The notes under the pieces: generated by a model
The model's database searches: none
The model's input: the letters and a program-made list of their open reading frames with translations, nothing else
What the model was told of the DNA's origin: nothing
Part shown: positions 1 through 8,833 of the stretch, in pieces
Numbering within the stretch: the stretch's first letter is position 1
How the letters are laid out: each line of letters begins with the position of its first letter
Translations under genes and position numbers: made by a program
Source of the DNA: Deltaproteobacteria bacterium
GTDB taxonomy: Bacteria > Desulfobacterota > Desulfarculia > Adiutricales > Adiutricaceae
DNA: 51,257 nt
Direction of reading: 5' to 3'
Assembly (NCBI GenBank): GCA_031264145.1
Contig: JAISEK010000024.1
Coordinates: 1 to 51,257, forward strand

Positions 1-591
1 GCCCACCCCCCAAAAACAATCAATAAATCTTACAGGTTACACCACCCCGCCGACCCGCGGGTCGGCCCTTCCCCGCCCCGCCGCGACGACATCCGCTGCC
101 ACTGTCCAATCAATGCGGCGGCCCTGAAGGACAGAGGACGCCTTGCCCCCGCGCGCCCTGGCGGCCTAGGCCGCGCAAGCTTTATGCTACTTTTGAGTCA
201 CCAACTTCCCGTTACATATTCCGAAGACGATATCTTCCTGATAAATCAAACCTAACTTTACGAGACGACACCTACCAGGAGCTTTTGAAACGTTCTGGCA
301 TCTTTACGGCATCGAAACACCTGGCAAAATGACCTAGACCGTGCTACTATAAGGCCATAAAACCAACTTGCGAACTGCGTTTAATTTATTTGAATTTAGG
401 TTTCTCCATGCCCATTGATCAGCATAGTTAAAATAAAACTTTAACAATACGTTTAACCGTAAAACAGGACGATAAATTTCAGTAGCAATACATTTTTATA
501 ACATTATATATTAAAGCTTAATTAACTAATTTTATGAAAAATATACAATATTTTTTAAATAAATTTTTTTTATATTGTTAATGCGATATAT
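1..591. other. Gene-free leader region
   Basis: No convincing coding region on either strand. The first 180 bases are GC-rich and contain a perfect 14-base palindrome (gcggcctaggccgc) at 161-174 and a small GC hairpin around 48-66. From about 180 onward the sequence turns AT-rich, and by 480-590 it is nearly all A/T. That is the likely promoter and leader of the gene starting at 604, although no clear -35/-10 pair can be singled out in such AT-rich DNA. Confidence 0.5.
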
Positions 592-603
592 TTGGAATTT
601 ATA

Positions 604-1362
604 ATGTCAAAAATTATTTGTCCTAATTGTAAATTATCACTTAAATTACCTGCTACGAGTTTTATAGCAGAGACTGAATCACTAAATATCTGGATGAGAT
701 GCCCCCACTGTAATGAACGTTTTCACGCTAAAAAAGTTGATATAAATAAACTAATCGACAGAAACAATGATATAATTTATCATAATTTAGTTATACAAAC
801 ACAAATAAGCACCATTGTCGATACCATAAAAAAAACATACCCTGACAATCCTCTTCAGGCTTCCGATCTGCTGTACAAGCCACCGACTTCAAAATTGTTA
901 TCCAGGTTGGGCATCATTTCCTTTGCCATTATCATAATGGCCTTCCTGGCTTTAATCCCTTTGAGCTATATCGGATCTCGCCCGGATCCTCTGCCAGCTC
1001 AGCCTCGCTCCAGACAAGATCCGAGCACCTATTCCGAAAAGGAGTTGACCCGCGATTTGCAGGCCCTTCGCCAAGACGTCAGAGCTGGAAGGAAGATAGA
1101 GAGAGAAATCTCATACAGTGGACGGGAGTCAAGGATATACAAGTATTTAGTCAATTATTTATCAACTAACTACTGTCAAGAAATAGTATCTTTACGAATT
1201 TGGTCAAACAGGACTTTAGAAGGACTTAAGCTTAAAGGCGTTTGTCGCCTAAAAGATGATGATGCAGCTGAGTTATCGATTAAATGGTATAATGACAGAA
1301 TTGAAGCGGCTATTATACAAGAATTAAACCAGGTCACTATTCCACTAAAACCTACTAGTTAA
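604..1362 (+). CDS. Zinc-ribbon, single-pass membrane protein of unknown function
   Basis: A 252-residue protein from the ATG at 604; a TTG four codons upstream is in frame, but the GGA at about 594-596 suits the ATG better. Residues 6-9 (CPNC) and 33-36 (CPHC) form a classic zinc-ribbon knuckle pair, like the MJ0042-type fingers at the N-terminus of many deltaproteobacterial membrane proteins. A hydrophobic span at about 99-123 should cross the membrane once. It is followed by a proline-rich linker and a charged soluble C-terminal domain with two cysteines. The first two thirds are strikingly AT-rich compared with the rest of the window, which suggests recent transfer or relaxed codon use. 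It converges on the nitrogenase-like operon with only about 90 AT-rich bases between the stops. Function not recognised; a sensor or regulatory role is only a guess. Confidence 0.7.
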   Translation: MSKIICPNCKLSLKLPATSFIAETESLNIWMRCPHCNERFHAKKVDINKLIDRNNDIIYHNLVIQTQISTIVDTIKKTYPDNPLQASDLLYKPPTSKLLSRLGIISFAIIIMAFLALIPLSYIGSRPDPLPAQPRSRQDPSTYSEKELTRDLQALRQDVRAGRKIEREISYSGRESRIYKYLVNYLSTNYCQEIVSLRIWSNRTLEGLKLKGVCRLKDDDAAELSIKWYNDRIEAAIIQELNQVTIPLKPTS

Positions 1363-1450
1363 TTTCATAATTTACTAAGACATAGTATAATATTAATTTA
1401 GTTATCAATTTTTGTGCAATATAAATTAATTAATATATTGTTAAAATATA

Positions 1451-2956
1451 CTAATGATCAACAATATAGCTAAACGGATCTTTTTCATACCAGGATTTTC
1501 GATAAGGCAATGGACAATGTTCGGCCAGCAGATGATTGAAACTGCCGTTAAGCATTACCCGCCGCAGGTTTCTGGCAACCTCGAAAACTCCTGCGTAGCC
1601 CATGTAGGCATGAGAATTGCCAAACAGTGGCAATATAGGTATACCCTGCCTGGCCGAGATATTGTTGCTACCCGTGTGGCCCACGAAAACGTCCGGCTTG
1701 AGCCGCTGGATCAGGTTGACCTGCTCGAATGGCTGCTGGGTGCCCACTAAAAAAACAGTCCCTTCAAGGCCGGGCAGCTCCTCAAAGGCCGGTTCAGAGA
1801 AATGGTCAAAATGGTGGCCCTTAAAGCCGACTATCTCCAGGCCAAGATATCTGAGCAACTCGGCCGTGGCCACGATTCTGACCTCGCCGCCGGAAAGGAA
1901 GGCTTTCTTCCCTTGAAAAAACTCCCGATAGGGGACTATGGCCTCCTCCAGGATGGTCTCCTCGGCATCGATGAGCCGCCGGGCGCGATCAGAGAGTCCA
2001 AATCTGTCGGCGACTCCCAGAAGCCATCTGCCCGTGTTGCGAGGCCCAATCGGTATCGTGTCAATCATGAATGGTATGCCGAACAGGCTTTTCAGGTGCT
2101 CCAAAAAATAGTCGTCATGGGTCCCGCAAACGCTGACGTTTAACGCTGATTCCAGCGACTCCCTAAATTCCAGGCTCTCGGAGTAACATGGGAGAAAGCG
2201 GGTACGCAGATCCAGGACCCTGAGAAGGCGTTCCAACTCCAGTTCATCGGCCCTGGCCATGGAGGAGACATTGAGGATATTGACGGTGCGGCCCGCGATG
2301 TAACGACGCCTCATCTCTTGGAGTTCATCGTTTAATATCTTTTCATTGCTCTGGTCGTCATTCTTGCGCACAAGCGTTTTCAACAGGCCGTGGTAGACGT
2401 CATCGTAGGCCGTGGCCATGACCTTGCTTCTAAAGCCTGGACAATGGACTGGCACCAGTTTCGCCCCCACCTCCGCCTGGAGTCCGTGTAAAAGTGTATC
2501 CACATCATCGCCGACCAAGGCCGGCACGCAGGACACGGGGACGACGATTATCTCGGGTCTGAATTTCCTGTCGGCGTGGAGAATGGCTCTGGCCAATTTA
2601 TCCTCGCCACCGCCAACAACGTCGTTCTCACCCAGGTTCGTGTTGAGCCAGATCAGACCCTCGGCGGCTGGATCGCGCAAGCGGCGATATCCCTTGGCCC
2701 CGCCGGCACTGGCTATGACGCAGGAACCGCAGCCGATGGGCCCGTGCATGACAATCACGGCATTTCTAAAGGTGCTGGTTATGGCCAGGCTGAGGGTGAA
2801 TTCACAGCCATGGGTTTGACTGAACGAGCGTCTGGCCTGGTTCAGGCATCCCTGGCTGGCCGCACGGCGGGCCTCACGGCAGGTTCCGCCGAAGGCAACG
2901 CCCACTCCCAGCCGGTTCTCCCTTATCGGGGCGGCCTGGTTATCCAAGAAATTCAT
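1451..2956 (-). CDS. Nitrogenase component 1-like protein, NifD-type (second alpha subunit)
   Basis: About 501 residues from the ATG at 2956, which has an AGAGGT ribosome site six bases upstream. A TTG start at 3001 is possible but has no such site. In the 501-residue numbering, Cys51 (THGC), Cys76 (HGPIGC) and Cys143 (PVSC before GDD) match the three P-cluster cysteines of NifD. Cys277 (SVCGTHDDYF), followed by LFGIPFM and IGPRNTGRWLLGVA, lines up with the FeMo-cofactor cysteine region. The residue aligned with the NifD cofactor histidine, after GIP near the C-terminus, is not histidine. It is the last gene of the nine-gene operon, 53 bases after a NifK-like gene. By family it should form an alpha2beta2 iron-sulfur reductase, or a NifEN-like scaffold, that receives electrons from a NifH-type protein. 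The substrate is unknown. The residues differ enough from NifD that N2 reduction is not implied. Confidence 0.85.
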   Translation of the reverse strand: MNFLDNQAAPIRENRLGVGVAFGGTCREARRAASQGCLNQARRSFSQTHGCEFTLSLAITSTFRNAVIVMHGPIGCGSCVIASAGGAKGYRRLRDPAAEGLIWLNTNLGENDVVGGGEDKLARAILHADRKFRPEIIVVPVSCVPALVGDDVDTLLHGLQAEVGAKLVPVHCPGFRSKVMATAYDDVYHGLLKTLVRKNDDQSNEKILNDELQEMRRRYIAGRTVNILNVSSMARADELELERLLRVLDLRTRFLPCYSESLEFRESLESALNVSVCGTHDDYFLEHLKSLFGIPFMIDTIPIGPRNTGRWLLGVADRFGLSDRARRLIDAEETILEEAIVPYREFFQGKKAFLSGGEVRIVATAELLRYLGLEIVGFKGHHFDHFSEPAFEELPGLEGTVFLVGTQQPFEQVNLIQRLKPDVFVGHTGSNNISARQGIPILPLFGNSHAYMGYAGVFEVARNLRRVMLNGSFNHLLAEHCPLPYRKSWYEKDPFSYIVDH

Positions 2957-3054
2957 GAATACCTCTGAAGCGACTTTATTGACGGTCCTTTGATGGCTCA
3001 AGGCCTACCAGGGGATCCAAGATACGAAAAGTCCCCGGTCTCAGGATGGTGCCC

Positions 3055-4395
3055 TCAGCGTCCTGAGACCAGAAGGGAGAAGAGCTCGGCCGCCATATTC
3101 AGGCCACCGTCGTAGCCCATGCGGGATTCCTGAAAGACGACCCTGTTGGTGGCCGGAAAGGACATGATCATCAAGGGCCAGCCCCTCTCCGCGGCCAAAT
3201 CCCGCTCAAGGACGCTTCCAACCATGAAGGCCGGCCCAAGGCCATCGTAATAGCGCTGGTTTTGGTCAGGGGGGTGGATTTCCTGGAGATATGTCCTGAA
3301 AGAGGACGCATGGGGGTCAAACCGCACGGCTGGGGCCAGACCGCTCGCGAAACCCTGAAACCTCCCCGCGACCCTCAGGCGCTGTTCCTCGCCAAGCTGG
3401 TCGGTGACCATGCTCAAGGCTGGTATGTGTCCCAACTCATCGGCCAGGAACCTGGTGACCGCCGGGGCGTAGTTGGCATCGCCGATGACCAAAGCGTAAC
3501 GCTGGAGATCCACGTCGTTGTAGATATCGGCCACCCTCCCCAGGTAGTCAAAATACCGTTCCTCCTCCTCGGACACGACGCGCGAGACCAGGTCCTCGCC
3601 CAGTCCCAGGGCCTCGGATATTGCCGCCAGAAAGGCCCTGCTCTGTAGGGCGCCCACGGGAGGCGCGAGGGTCAGGTAGGGAGTTCCGTGGGTCTCCTCA
3701 AAGACCTTCGCGGCGGCTTGCCCATAAACGTCGGACAATACCAGGTTGAGCCCGGCCCGGCCCGCCTCCTTGAGGTCAGCCAACGTCTCGCCCTCGCCAA
3801 AGAAGGTGTTGGCCTTTATGCCCAGTCGGGACAATAGGCGCTTAATTTCCCTGAGGTTGCCCTTATAAAAGACATCCTGGCCTGGGACCAGCCCCCACAG
3901 ATTGACCACCTCCGGCCGTTTGGCCAGGCCCTTGGCCAGATATCCCTTGAACAGGCCGGCCAGGATGAGATCATAGCCGGTGAAGGAGTCACCGGCAAAG
4001 CCGGGCGTTGGCACGGCCAAGACGGGATACCCTTTCTGGGCCGCCTCCGCCGCCACCGAGACGATGTCGTCCCCAATCATCTCCACCGAGCAGCCGCTGA
4101 CCACCACGTACAATTCACTCTCCATAAGGTCAATCGTGGATTTGATTTGCTCCCTTAGGCGGTCCTCCCCGCCAAAGACGATGTCCTCCTCCAGGACATT
4201 GCTGCTACTCCAGCCCGCCCCGCCGCAGCAACCTCCCCCCAGGTAGCCCGCCCCGGCGTTCGTGGCCAGGTAGAGATTGTAACCGCAGCCAGACCCGGCA
4301 TGGATGATGGGCACCACTCCCTTCAATGCCCTGAGGGTGAAAAGTGCCCCTCCCAAGGCGCAGGTGAAACGCGGCCTGTCGATGAAATCATTCAT
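3055..4395 (-). CDS. Nitrogenase component 1-like protein, NifK-type (second beta subunit)
   Basis: A 446-residue NifK-family protein whose ATG is preceded by an AGGGAAG ribosome site. Cys12 (TCALGG), Cys37 (HAGSGC) and Cys102 (VSGCS before EMIGDD) are the three P-cluster-type cysteines. The C-terminal stretch FPATNR...MGYDGGLNMAAEL matches the NifK end (FPIFDR...GYQGGLN). It lacks the N-terminal extension of true NifK, so its length is closer to NifN. Unlike NifN, it keeps all three cluster cysteines. An unusual Gly/Cys-rich segment (YLGGGCCGGAG, residues 51-61) follows the second cysteine. The gene lies just before the second NifD-like gene and 347 bases after the first NifK-like gene, so the likely partner is the protein encoded at 1451-2956. 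Its role (catalytic or scaffold) cannot be decided from sequence. Confidence 0.85.
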   Translation of the reverse strand: MNDFIDRPRFTCALGGALFTLRALKGVVPIIHAGSGCGYNLYLATNAGAGYLGGGCCGGAGWSSSNVLEEDIVFGGEDRLREQIKSTIDLMESELYVVVSGCSVEMIGDDIVSVAAEAAQKGYPVLAVPTPGFAGDSFTGYDLILAGLFKGYLAKGLAKRPEVVNLWGLVPGQDVFYKGNLREIKRLLSRLGIKANTFFGEGETLADLKEAGRAGLNLVLSDVYGQAAAKVFEETHGTPYLTLAPPVGALQSRAFLAAISEALGLGEDLVSRVVSEEEERYFDYLGRVADIYNDVDLQRYALVIGDANYAPAVTRFLADELGHIPALSMVTDQLGEEQRLRVAGRFQGFASGLAPAVRFDPHASSFRTYLQEIHPPDQNQRYYDGLGPAFMVGSVLERDLAAERGWPLMIMSFPATNRVVFQESRMGYDGGLNMAAELFSLLVSGR

Positions 4396-4742
4396 GGTCT
4401 TCCCTGTTTGGGCCTGGTAGGAGCGAAAACAAGTGGCTAGTACATTGTTTGTCTTGGAATGTCGGATGAAGTCAGCTCAATTTCCGCAGTATCAACGTCG
4501 GTCTGGTCAGATTAATCCGAGCTATCTACACCCGTCACGTCAAGAAAGACAAGGTACTAGATTGCCCAGCCGCATGGCACTACCCAACCGGCATGGGGAA
4601 AGTTTCCCCGCGGCCGATTTCGCCCAAACGCCTAGCCAAACTCCTTGGACGTGAGGACGATGGCAAGACACCAGGTGAATGTTCCCAGGGACTGGCTGCT
4701 CCGACTCGGACCGGGCTGGCTAGATTGGTCTTCCTTTTTGGC
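4396..4742. other. Long intergenic gap inside the nitrogenase-like operon
   Basis: A 347-base gap separates the two NifK-like genes, in an operon whose other junctions are mostly overlaps or short gaps. No conserved open frame is evident. It contains a perfect inverted repeat (ggggaaagtttcccc) at 4595-4609, with no T-tract beside it on the transcribed strand. It could hold an internal promoter, a processing site or the scar of a lost gene. It is the natural dividing line between the two alpha/beta gene pairs. Confidence 0.45.
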
Positions 4743-6074
4743 TCAGGCCGATTTCCCCAAAACCAGGTTGTAGATGTCCTCCAGAAACCGCAGGCCCCCC
4801 TCGTAGCCAAGATAGCTGTGCCCCATAATGAGGCGATCATAGATTGGCAGGCTCACGCGCAGCAAATGTCCGTCATGGCGGGCAGCCAGATCCTTTTCCC
4901 AGGAGCTGGCCAGGATAAGGGCGCCACGCTCGGTGTCCAGGGCCTGATCCAGGCGATCCTGTATCAGGCCGCCGTCGTTTTCGAAAACCACCGGACCAAA
5001 ATCACCGGCCAGGTCCTCGAATTGCACGCTCACCTGGCATCGCTCCGATTCGGGAGGATTCTCCGTGGCGCAGATCAGACCAGGGCTGAAACCCATCTCA
5101 TTTACCAGAAAACGGCCCAAGGCCAGGGCGTAGGCACTGTCGGCAACGGCGTGAAACAATAAGGGCAACCCGTTTCTGGCCTCAGTCAGAAAATCGGCGG
5201 CCGAACCCAAATACCCATAAAATATTTCTTCCTCATCGTCGATGACCGATTTGACAATCCTCGGATCGATCTGGGCAAAATCGCCTATGGCCCGCAGAAA
5301 GCGGCTGGTCTCCACAGCTCCCACCGGCAGGGCCGGCCAGTGTAGAAAAGGGGTCCCATACCTGGTCTCCAGGGTCCTGGCCGTTTCCAGGCCAACCCAA
5401 GGCGAGAGCACAAGATTGAACCGCGCGCTTGGAATGTTTCGCCATTCCCCAAGTCCGGCCGAGTCATAGCCGAAAAGTATGTTGGCCCTGAGGCCAAGCC
5501 TCTCCAGCAGCATCTTGATTGTCCTGAGATCCCCTCTCCAGAAAGCGTCCTGACATGGAATAACCGAGAAGACATTGACCAGGCCAGGGTCGACGGGCGA
5601 CTCTTGGCCGTTCCCCAGGAACTGCTCGATGATGGCCAGCATCACCAATTCGTGCCCCAGGTAATTATTGCCCTTGAATCCACCGGTCTCGGCGTTGACG
5701 ACGGGAAAGCCTGATTGGCGATACTCCGCGGCGATGCTGGTCACGTCATCCCCGACGATATCCGAGGTGCAGCCGGTCAGGATCACGAAAAGGTCGCCAT
5801 CCATGACCTTGAGTGTCCCATCGATAGTCGAGCGCAGCTTTTGCTCTCCGCCAAAGACCACCTCGCTTTCGCTGAAATTGGTCGAGGGCACGGCTGACCC
5901 GCCTGCGTAGCCGGCTCCCTGTAGCCCTGCCTGATCGCCCAGGGCCCCGGAGATCTTGGAGCTGCAGCCTGGCCCGGCGTGAACTATGGGGATGGCCCTA
6001 GGGATGGCCAGGACAGTCTGCTGGGCCCCGATGGCGCAGACGTAGCGCGGTTGCTCCAAGGCCTCAGAACCCAT
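4743..6074 (-). CDS. Nitrogenase component 1-like protein, NifK-type (first beta subunit)
   Basis: A 443-residue protein homologous to the NifK-like protein at 3055-4395. Cys13 (YVCAIG), Cys37 (HAGPGC) and Cys102 (LTGCT before DIVGDD) give the full P-cluster-type set. The C-terminus (LPIYDRLIMGHSYLGYEGG) closely follows the NifK ending FPIFDR...GYQGG. The start codon lies inside the upstream NifD-like gene: the two genes overlap by 11 bases, which usually signals translational coupling and a stable one-to-one complex with that protein. The segment FGGEQKLRSTIDG is the NifK-type surface after the second cysteine. By family the protein acts in the cytoplasm as the beta half of an oxygen-sensitive iron-sulfur reductase. 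The substrate is unknown. Confidence 0.87.
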   Translation of the reverse strand: MGSEALEQPRYVCAIGAQQTVLAIPRAIPIVHAGPGCSSKISGALGDQAGLQGAGYAGGSAVPSTNFSESEVVFGGEQKLRSTIDGTLKVMDGDLFVILTGCTSDIVGDDVTSIAAEYRQSGFPVVNAETGGFKGNNYLGHELVMLAIIEQFLGNGQESPVDPGLVNVFSVIPCQDAFWRGDLRTIKMLLERLGLRANILFGYDSAGLGEWRNIPSARFNLVLSPWVGLETARTLETRYGTPFLHWPALPVGAVETSRFLRAIGDFAQIDPRIVKSVIDDEEEIFYGYLGSAADFLTEARNGLPLLFHAVADSAYALALGRFLVNEMGFSPGLICATENPPESERCQVSVQFEDLAGDFGPVVFENDGGLIQDRLDQALDTERGALILASSWEKDLAARHDGHLLRVSLPIYDRLIMGHSYLGYEGGLRFLEDIYNLVLGKSA

Positions 6075-7536
6075 CGCCCGATCTCCTGAACATGAATGGA
6101 TCTTGCGTCAGCCACCAGTCGGTATAGGGCGGCCTCGAATGTCTGGCCAGGTTTCGGGCGAAATTACGGGAGCGCAGGACCCTGATAATCATTCGTCCCG
6201 TATAGACAAGCCCGTCGTAACCGATCATCAGGTTGGCATCGGATGCGAAGAAGGTTGGTATCCCCATCTTGACTCCCGCCACCGGCAGGCCCTCGTGTCG
6301 GCCCATGAGAAGATCTGGCTTGAGTTGTCCCAGGATATTGACCAACTGGTATGGCTGTTTGTTGCAGACATGGTAATGGGGCATGTCGCCAATGAGGTCC
6401 ACGGCATTGTTGAGGCTATTGGTTTCCTCATAATCGTTATCGAACCGCAAATCGTGGTGAAAGCCAGTCATGCCCAACACTTTTAGCCCCAAGTCCTGGC
6501 AGATGGCCAACATGCTGTGGCCAAAGGAGGCTCCGGCCACCGCATAAACGGAAAGTCCGGAAAGCTCCTTTCTGATTTCTTCCAGCTTCGGTCCTATGCG
6601 ACGTCTTTCCTCAATGATGACCTTCTCTGCCAAGTCTGATCTGTCGGTTATCTGGCCTACCGCCCTCAGCCAGCGATCGCTCCAGTCAAGGCCGTAGGGC
6701 GGAGGGGATGGCACTTCCGGCACCCCAAACTCCTGCTCCAGGCCCCTGGCCAGATAGGTGCCCAATGTCTCGCACATGTGGGCACTGGCCGCAGCCTCTG
6801 ACATCCTCCCGAGTTCCTCGACGCTAGACTGGTGAACCAGATAATTGGCCTCAAGGCCCAGTTTGGCCAAAAAAGGCGTGAAGGCCGGCTCATTCGTAAA
6901 ACCCATGATGTTTATCAGGTTCCTGCGCTTTACCTTGGGAGGCTTTACCAGCTTACGCAAAATTGAGTGGTAGCAGGCGTCAAAGCCAGTTGTCCAGATG
7001 CGCGACTTGAAACCCTCGCAATAGACTGGAACAATGGGCACTCCAAGTTCCGCCTCGGCTTCCTGGCTGACTTGTTCCACGTCATCGCCTATGATGCCGG
7101 AGGCGCAAGACGTGGTGATGAAAATTGCCGCTGGGCTGAAACGCTGGTTCGCCAAGCGAATCGTGCGGGCAAGCTTGTCGGCTCCACCATAAACCATGTC
7201 AGATTCGGTCAAGTTGGTGCTCAGGGCCCTGAGATTATTGGCCGGCAGGCCACGATAGCCCAAGCCCCGGCGGAATTGGGAATTAAACAGGCTGAAATCG
7301 CCGGCACAACCAATGGGGGCGTGATTGACCATGGCCCCGTCGCGGATTTGCGATATTGGCAGCATGGCCCTCTGGGCCGAGCAATCGCCACACTGGTTGA
7401 ATGTGTTGTCGTGGCAACTCAGTCCTCCAGTGCGGGACAAGCGGCACAACTCGGAAGCCGGTCCGCGATAGCTTAACACGGAGCCCAGGCGATGCTCGCG
7501 GATGATGGCTTCTGGCGCATTAAGATCAATAACCAT
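6064..7536 (-). CDS. Nitrogenase component 1-like protein, NifD-type (first alpha subunit)
   Basis: A 490-residue protein; its ATG has a GAGG ribosome site about ten bases upstream. Cys52 (GDCSAQ), Cys77 (NHAPIGC) and Cys144 (TTSC before GIIGDD) match the P-cluster ligands. Cys255 (HMCETLGTYLARG, before EFGVP) sits at the cofactor-cysteine position. As in the other alpha protein, the residue aligned with the NifD cofactor histidine, after GIPTFFAS, is not histidine. The paired motif GFHHDLRFDNDYE corresponds to the NifD/E region around GYEFxHxxDYxR. It is coupled by overlap to the NifK-like gene downstream and follows the UroD-like gene after an AT-rich 115-base gap. It is one of two alpha subunits in the operon. 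Whether one pair is catalytic and the other a scaffold, or both are enzymes, is open. Confidence 0.87.
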   Translation of the reverse strand: MVIDLNAPEAIIREHRLGSVLSYRGPASELCRLSRTGGLSCHDNTFNQCGDCSAQRAMLPISQIRDGAMVNHAPIGCAGDFSLFNSQFRRGLGYRGLPANNLRALSTNLTESDMVYGGADKLARTIRLANQRFSPAAIFITTSCASGIIGDDVEQVSQEAEAELGVPIVPVYCEGFKSRIWTTGFDACYHSILRKLVKPPKVKRRNLINIMGFTNEPAFTPFLAKLGLEANYLVHQSSVEELGRMSEAAASAHMCETLGTYLARGLEQEFGVPEVPSPPPYGLDWSDRWLRAVGQITDRSDLAEKVIIEERRRIGPKLEEIRKELSGLSVYAVAGASFGHSMLAICQDLGLKVLGMTGFHHDLRFDNDYEETNSLNNAVDLIGDMPHYHVCNKQPYQLVNILGQLKPDLLMGRHEGLPVAGVKMGIPTFFASDANLMIGYDGLVYTGRMIIRVLRSRNFARNLARHSRPPYTDWWLTQDPFMFRRSGDGF

Positions 7537-7651
7537 TATTTAAGCCTCAAAAATTAAATATTAAATGATAATTATTACGCAATAACAAACAACAAATTTA
7601 TAAAAGATTATAAATGCATATATAGGCAATTTATATCCTGCCTACAATGAG

Positions 7652-8833
7652 TCATTCTTGCCAACGTCGGACTTGCTCGGCCAAGTCGTCAGCCTGGGAA
7701 GGGTGCTGGCAATCCACGGCCAGCAACAGGCCGTTGCGATTCAGGCCGGACATGATGGTCTCAACCTGGTCGGGCTTGACCTTGGTCAAAATCAGTTTTT
7801 TGCCATGGGCCTGGATACGTCTTCCGACTTCCAGGCTTGCCCGGCTGGTGTAGTCTTTGCGATAGTCCCCATGCCTGGCGTCATATCCAGGGACCGGATT
7901 CCACTCGACCGCCAGGAGACCCTCCAGGCTCAGCACTGGGTCCAGCAGGTGTCTTTGACCGAGGCCATCAAGGTTAAATATGGCCCGATCCAGACGCTCG
8001 ATCTGCCAGGCCAGGCATGGGATGATGAATTCCTCGAACATGGAGGCAGATATCATGACCGATGACTCGCTCATCAATTTGTACCAACGGCCTTGGTAGA
8101 CAAGGGGGCTGAAGGATGACAGACCTGCAAGGTGGGCGCCGATCCAGCTGAGATTTTCCTCGAAAAACTCCAGCCAAAGACGGTCTATCTCCGCCAGGGC
8201 AGCCTTGACGGGCCCAGGTCTGGCTATCAGGTCCATCAGGAGGGACTGCCGGTTGCGCAATGACCCCAGGACATCCAGGTTGCTCCCAATGTCGGTAACG
8301 CCAACGAAATACTGCCCTTCGGACTCCTCGGCCAGGAGTCGGGTGGTGTCGCGAATTGCCTGGTACAGGGGGTTGGCCCGATTCAGCGTAAAATTGCCGC
8401 GTAGCCTCCAGTCGTGGACAATTGGCTCGACATCAAACCAAATCGTCCCCTCGGCCAGTCGATAGGGGGCGCCGATAAGACCTGCCAAATTGCCGCAGCC
8501 AAAGTCAACGAATATGGTCGGCACCGCGTCAGCCGCCCAGTATCTTGCCCTCGCCTCTCTCTGGAGGGAGGCTACCCGGTACCCAATGTCAAACCAGCGG
8601 CCTTCCAGGGTATGTGGGATCGCCGGCTCTGGCAGATCGGCCATGGCCTTTGGATCGGGGGCGACTATCACGAAATAGGCGCCTTCGTCAGCCGCGCCAT
8701 TGTCAAAGAACCGGGCCTGCCGTCCAAGCCGGCGTCGCGTTTCCAAGGGCTCCAAAAACAAGGCTTGCCTCCTTAGGGTAATTGCCCTAAAGCCGACATC
8801 GCTTGGGGCTCCCCTGTCATATCTGGTAAACAA
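7652..8833 (-). CDS. Uroporphyrinogen decarboxylase-fold protein (UroD/MtaA-type superfamily)
   Basis: A 393-residue protein related to a UroD-like family often labelled corrinoid-methyltransferase-like or, wrongly, trimethylamine corrinoid protein. The signature FNLDGLGQRHLLD (residues 286-298), followed by AVEWNPVPG (308-316), is the barrel-end motif usually seen as HLDGPG..H..IQWVPG. The histidine normally before DGPG is Asn here. The apparent start is a TTG inside the upstream ATPase gene (17-base overlap); no in-frame ATG occurs for the next 60 codons. True UroD makes coproporphyrinogen, but relatives move methyl groups between methylated substrates, corrinoids and thiols. Placed between an importer and nitrogenase-like genes, it may prepare or accept a methylated substrate. 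That is inference. It lacks an obvious HxC...C zinc site of MtaA type. Confidence 0.75.
   Translation of the reverse strand: MFTRYDRGAPSDVGFRAITLRRQALFLEPLETRRRLGRQARFFDNGAADEGAYFVIVAPDPKAMADLPEPAIPHTLEGRWFDIGYRVASLQREARARYWAADAVPTIFVDFGCGNLAGLIGAPYRLAEGTIWFDVEPIVHDWRLRGNFTLNRANPLYQAIRDTTRLLAEESEGQYFVGVTDIGSNLDVLGSLRNRQSLLMDLIARPGPVKAALAEIDRLWLEFFEENLSWIGAHLAGLSSFSPLVYQGRWYKLMSESSVMISASMFEEFIIPCLAWQIERLDRAIFNLDGLGQRHLLDPVLSLEGLLAVEWNPVPGYDARHGDYRKDYTSRASLEVGRRIQAHGKKLILTKVKPDQVETIMSGLNRNGLLLAVDCQHPSQADDLAEQVRRWQE

Noticed and set aside
1451-7536. A true nitrogenase (nifDK/nifEN) cluster
   Set aside because: Cluster cysteines are kept, but the overall sequences, the cofactor-histidine position, the lengths and the neighbours (UroD-fold protein, ABC importer, no nifH/B/E/N) do not match nif, vnf or anf operons.
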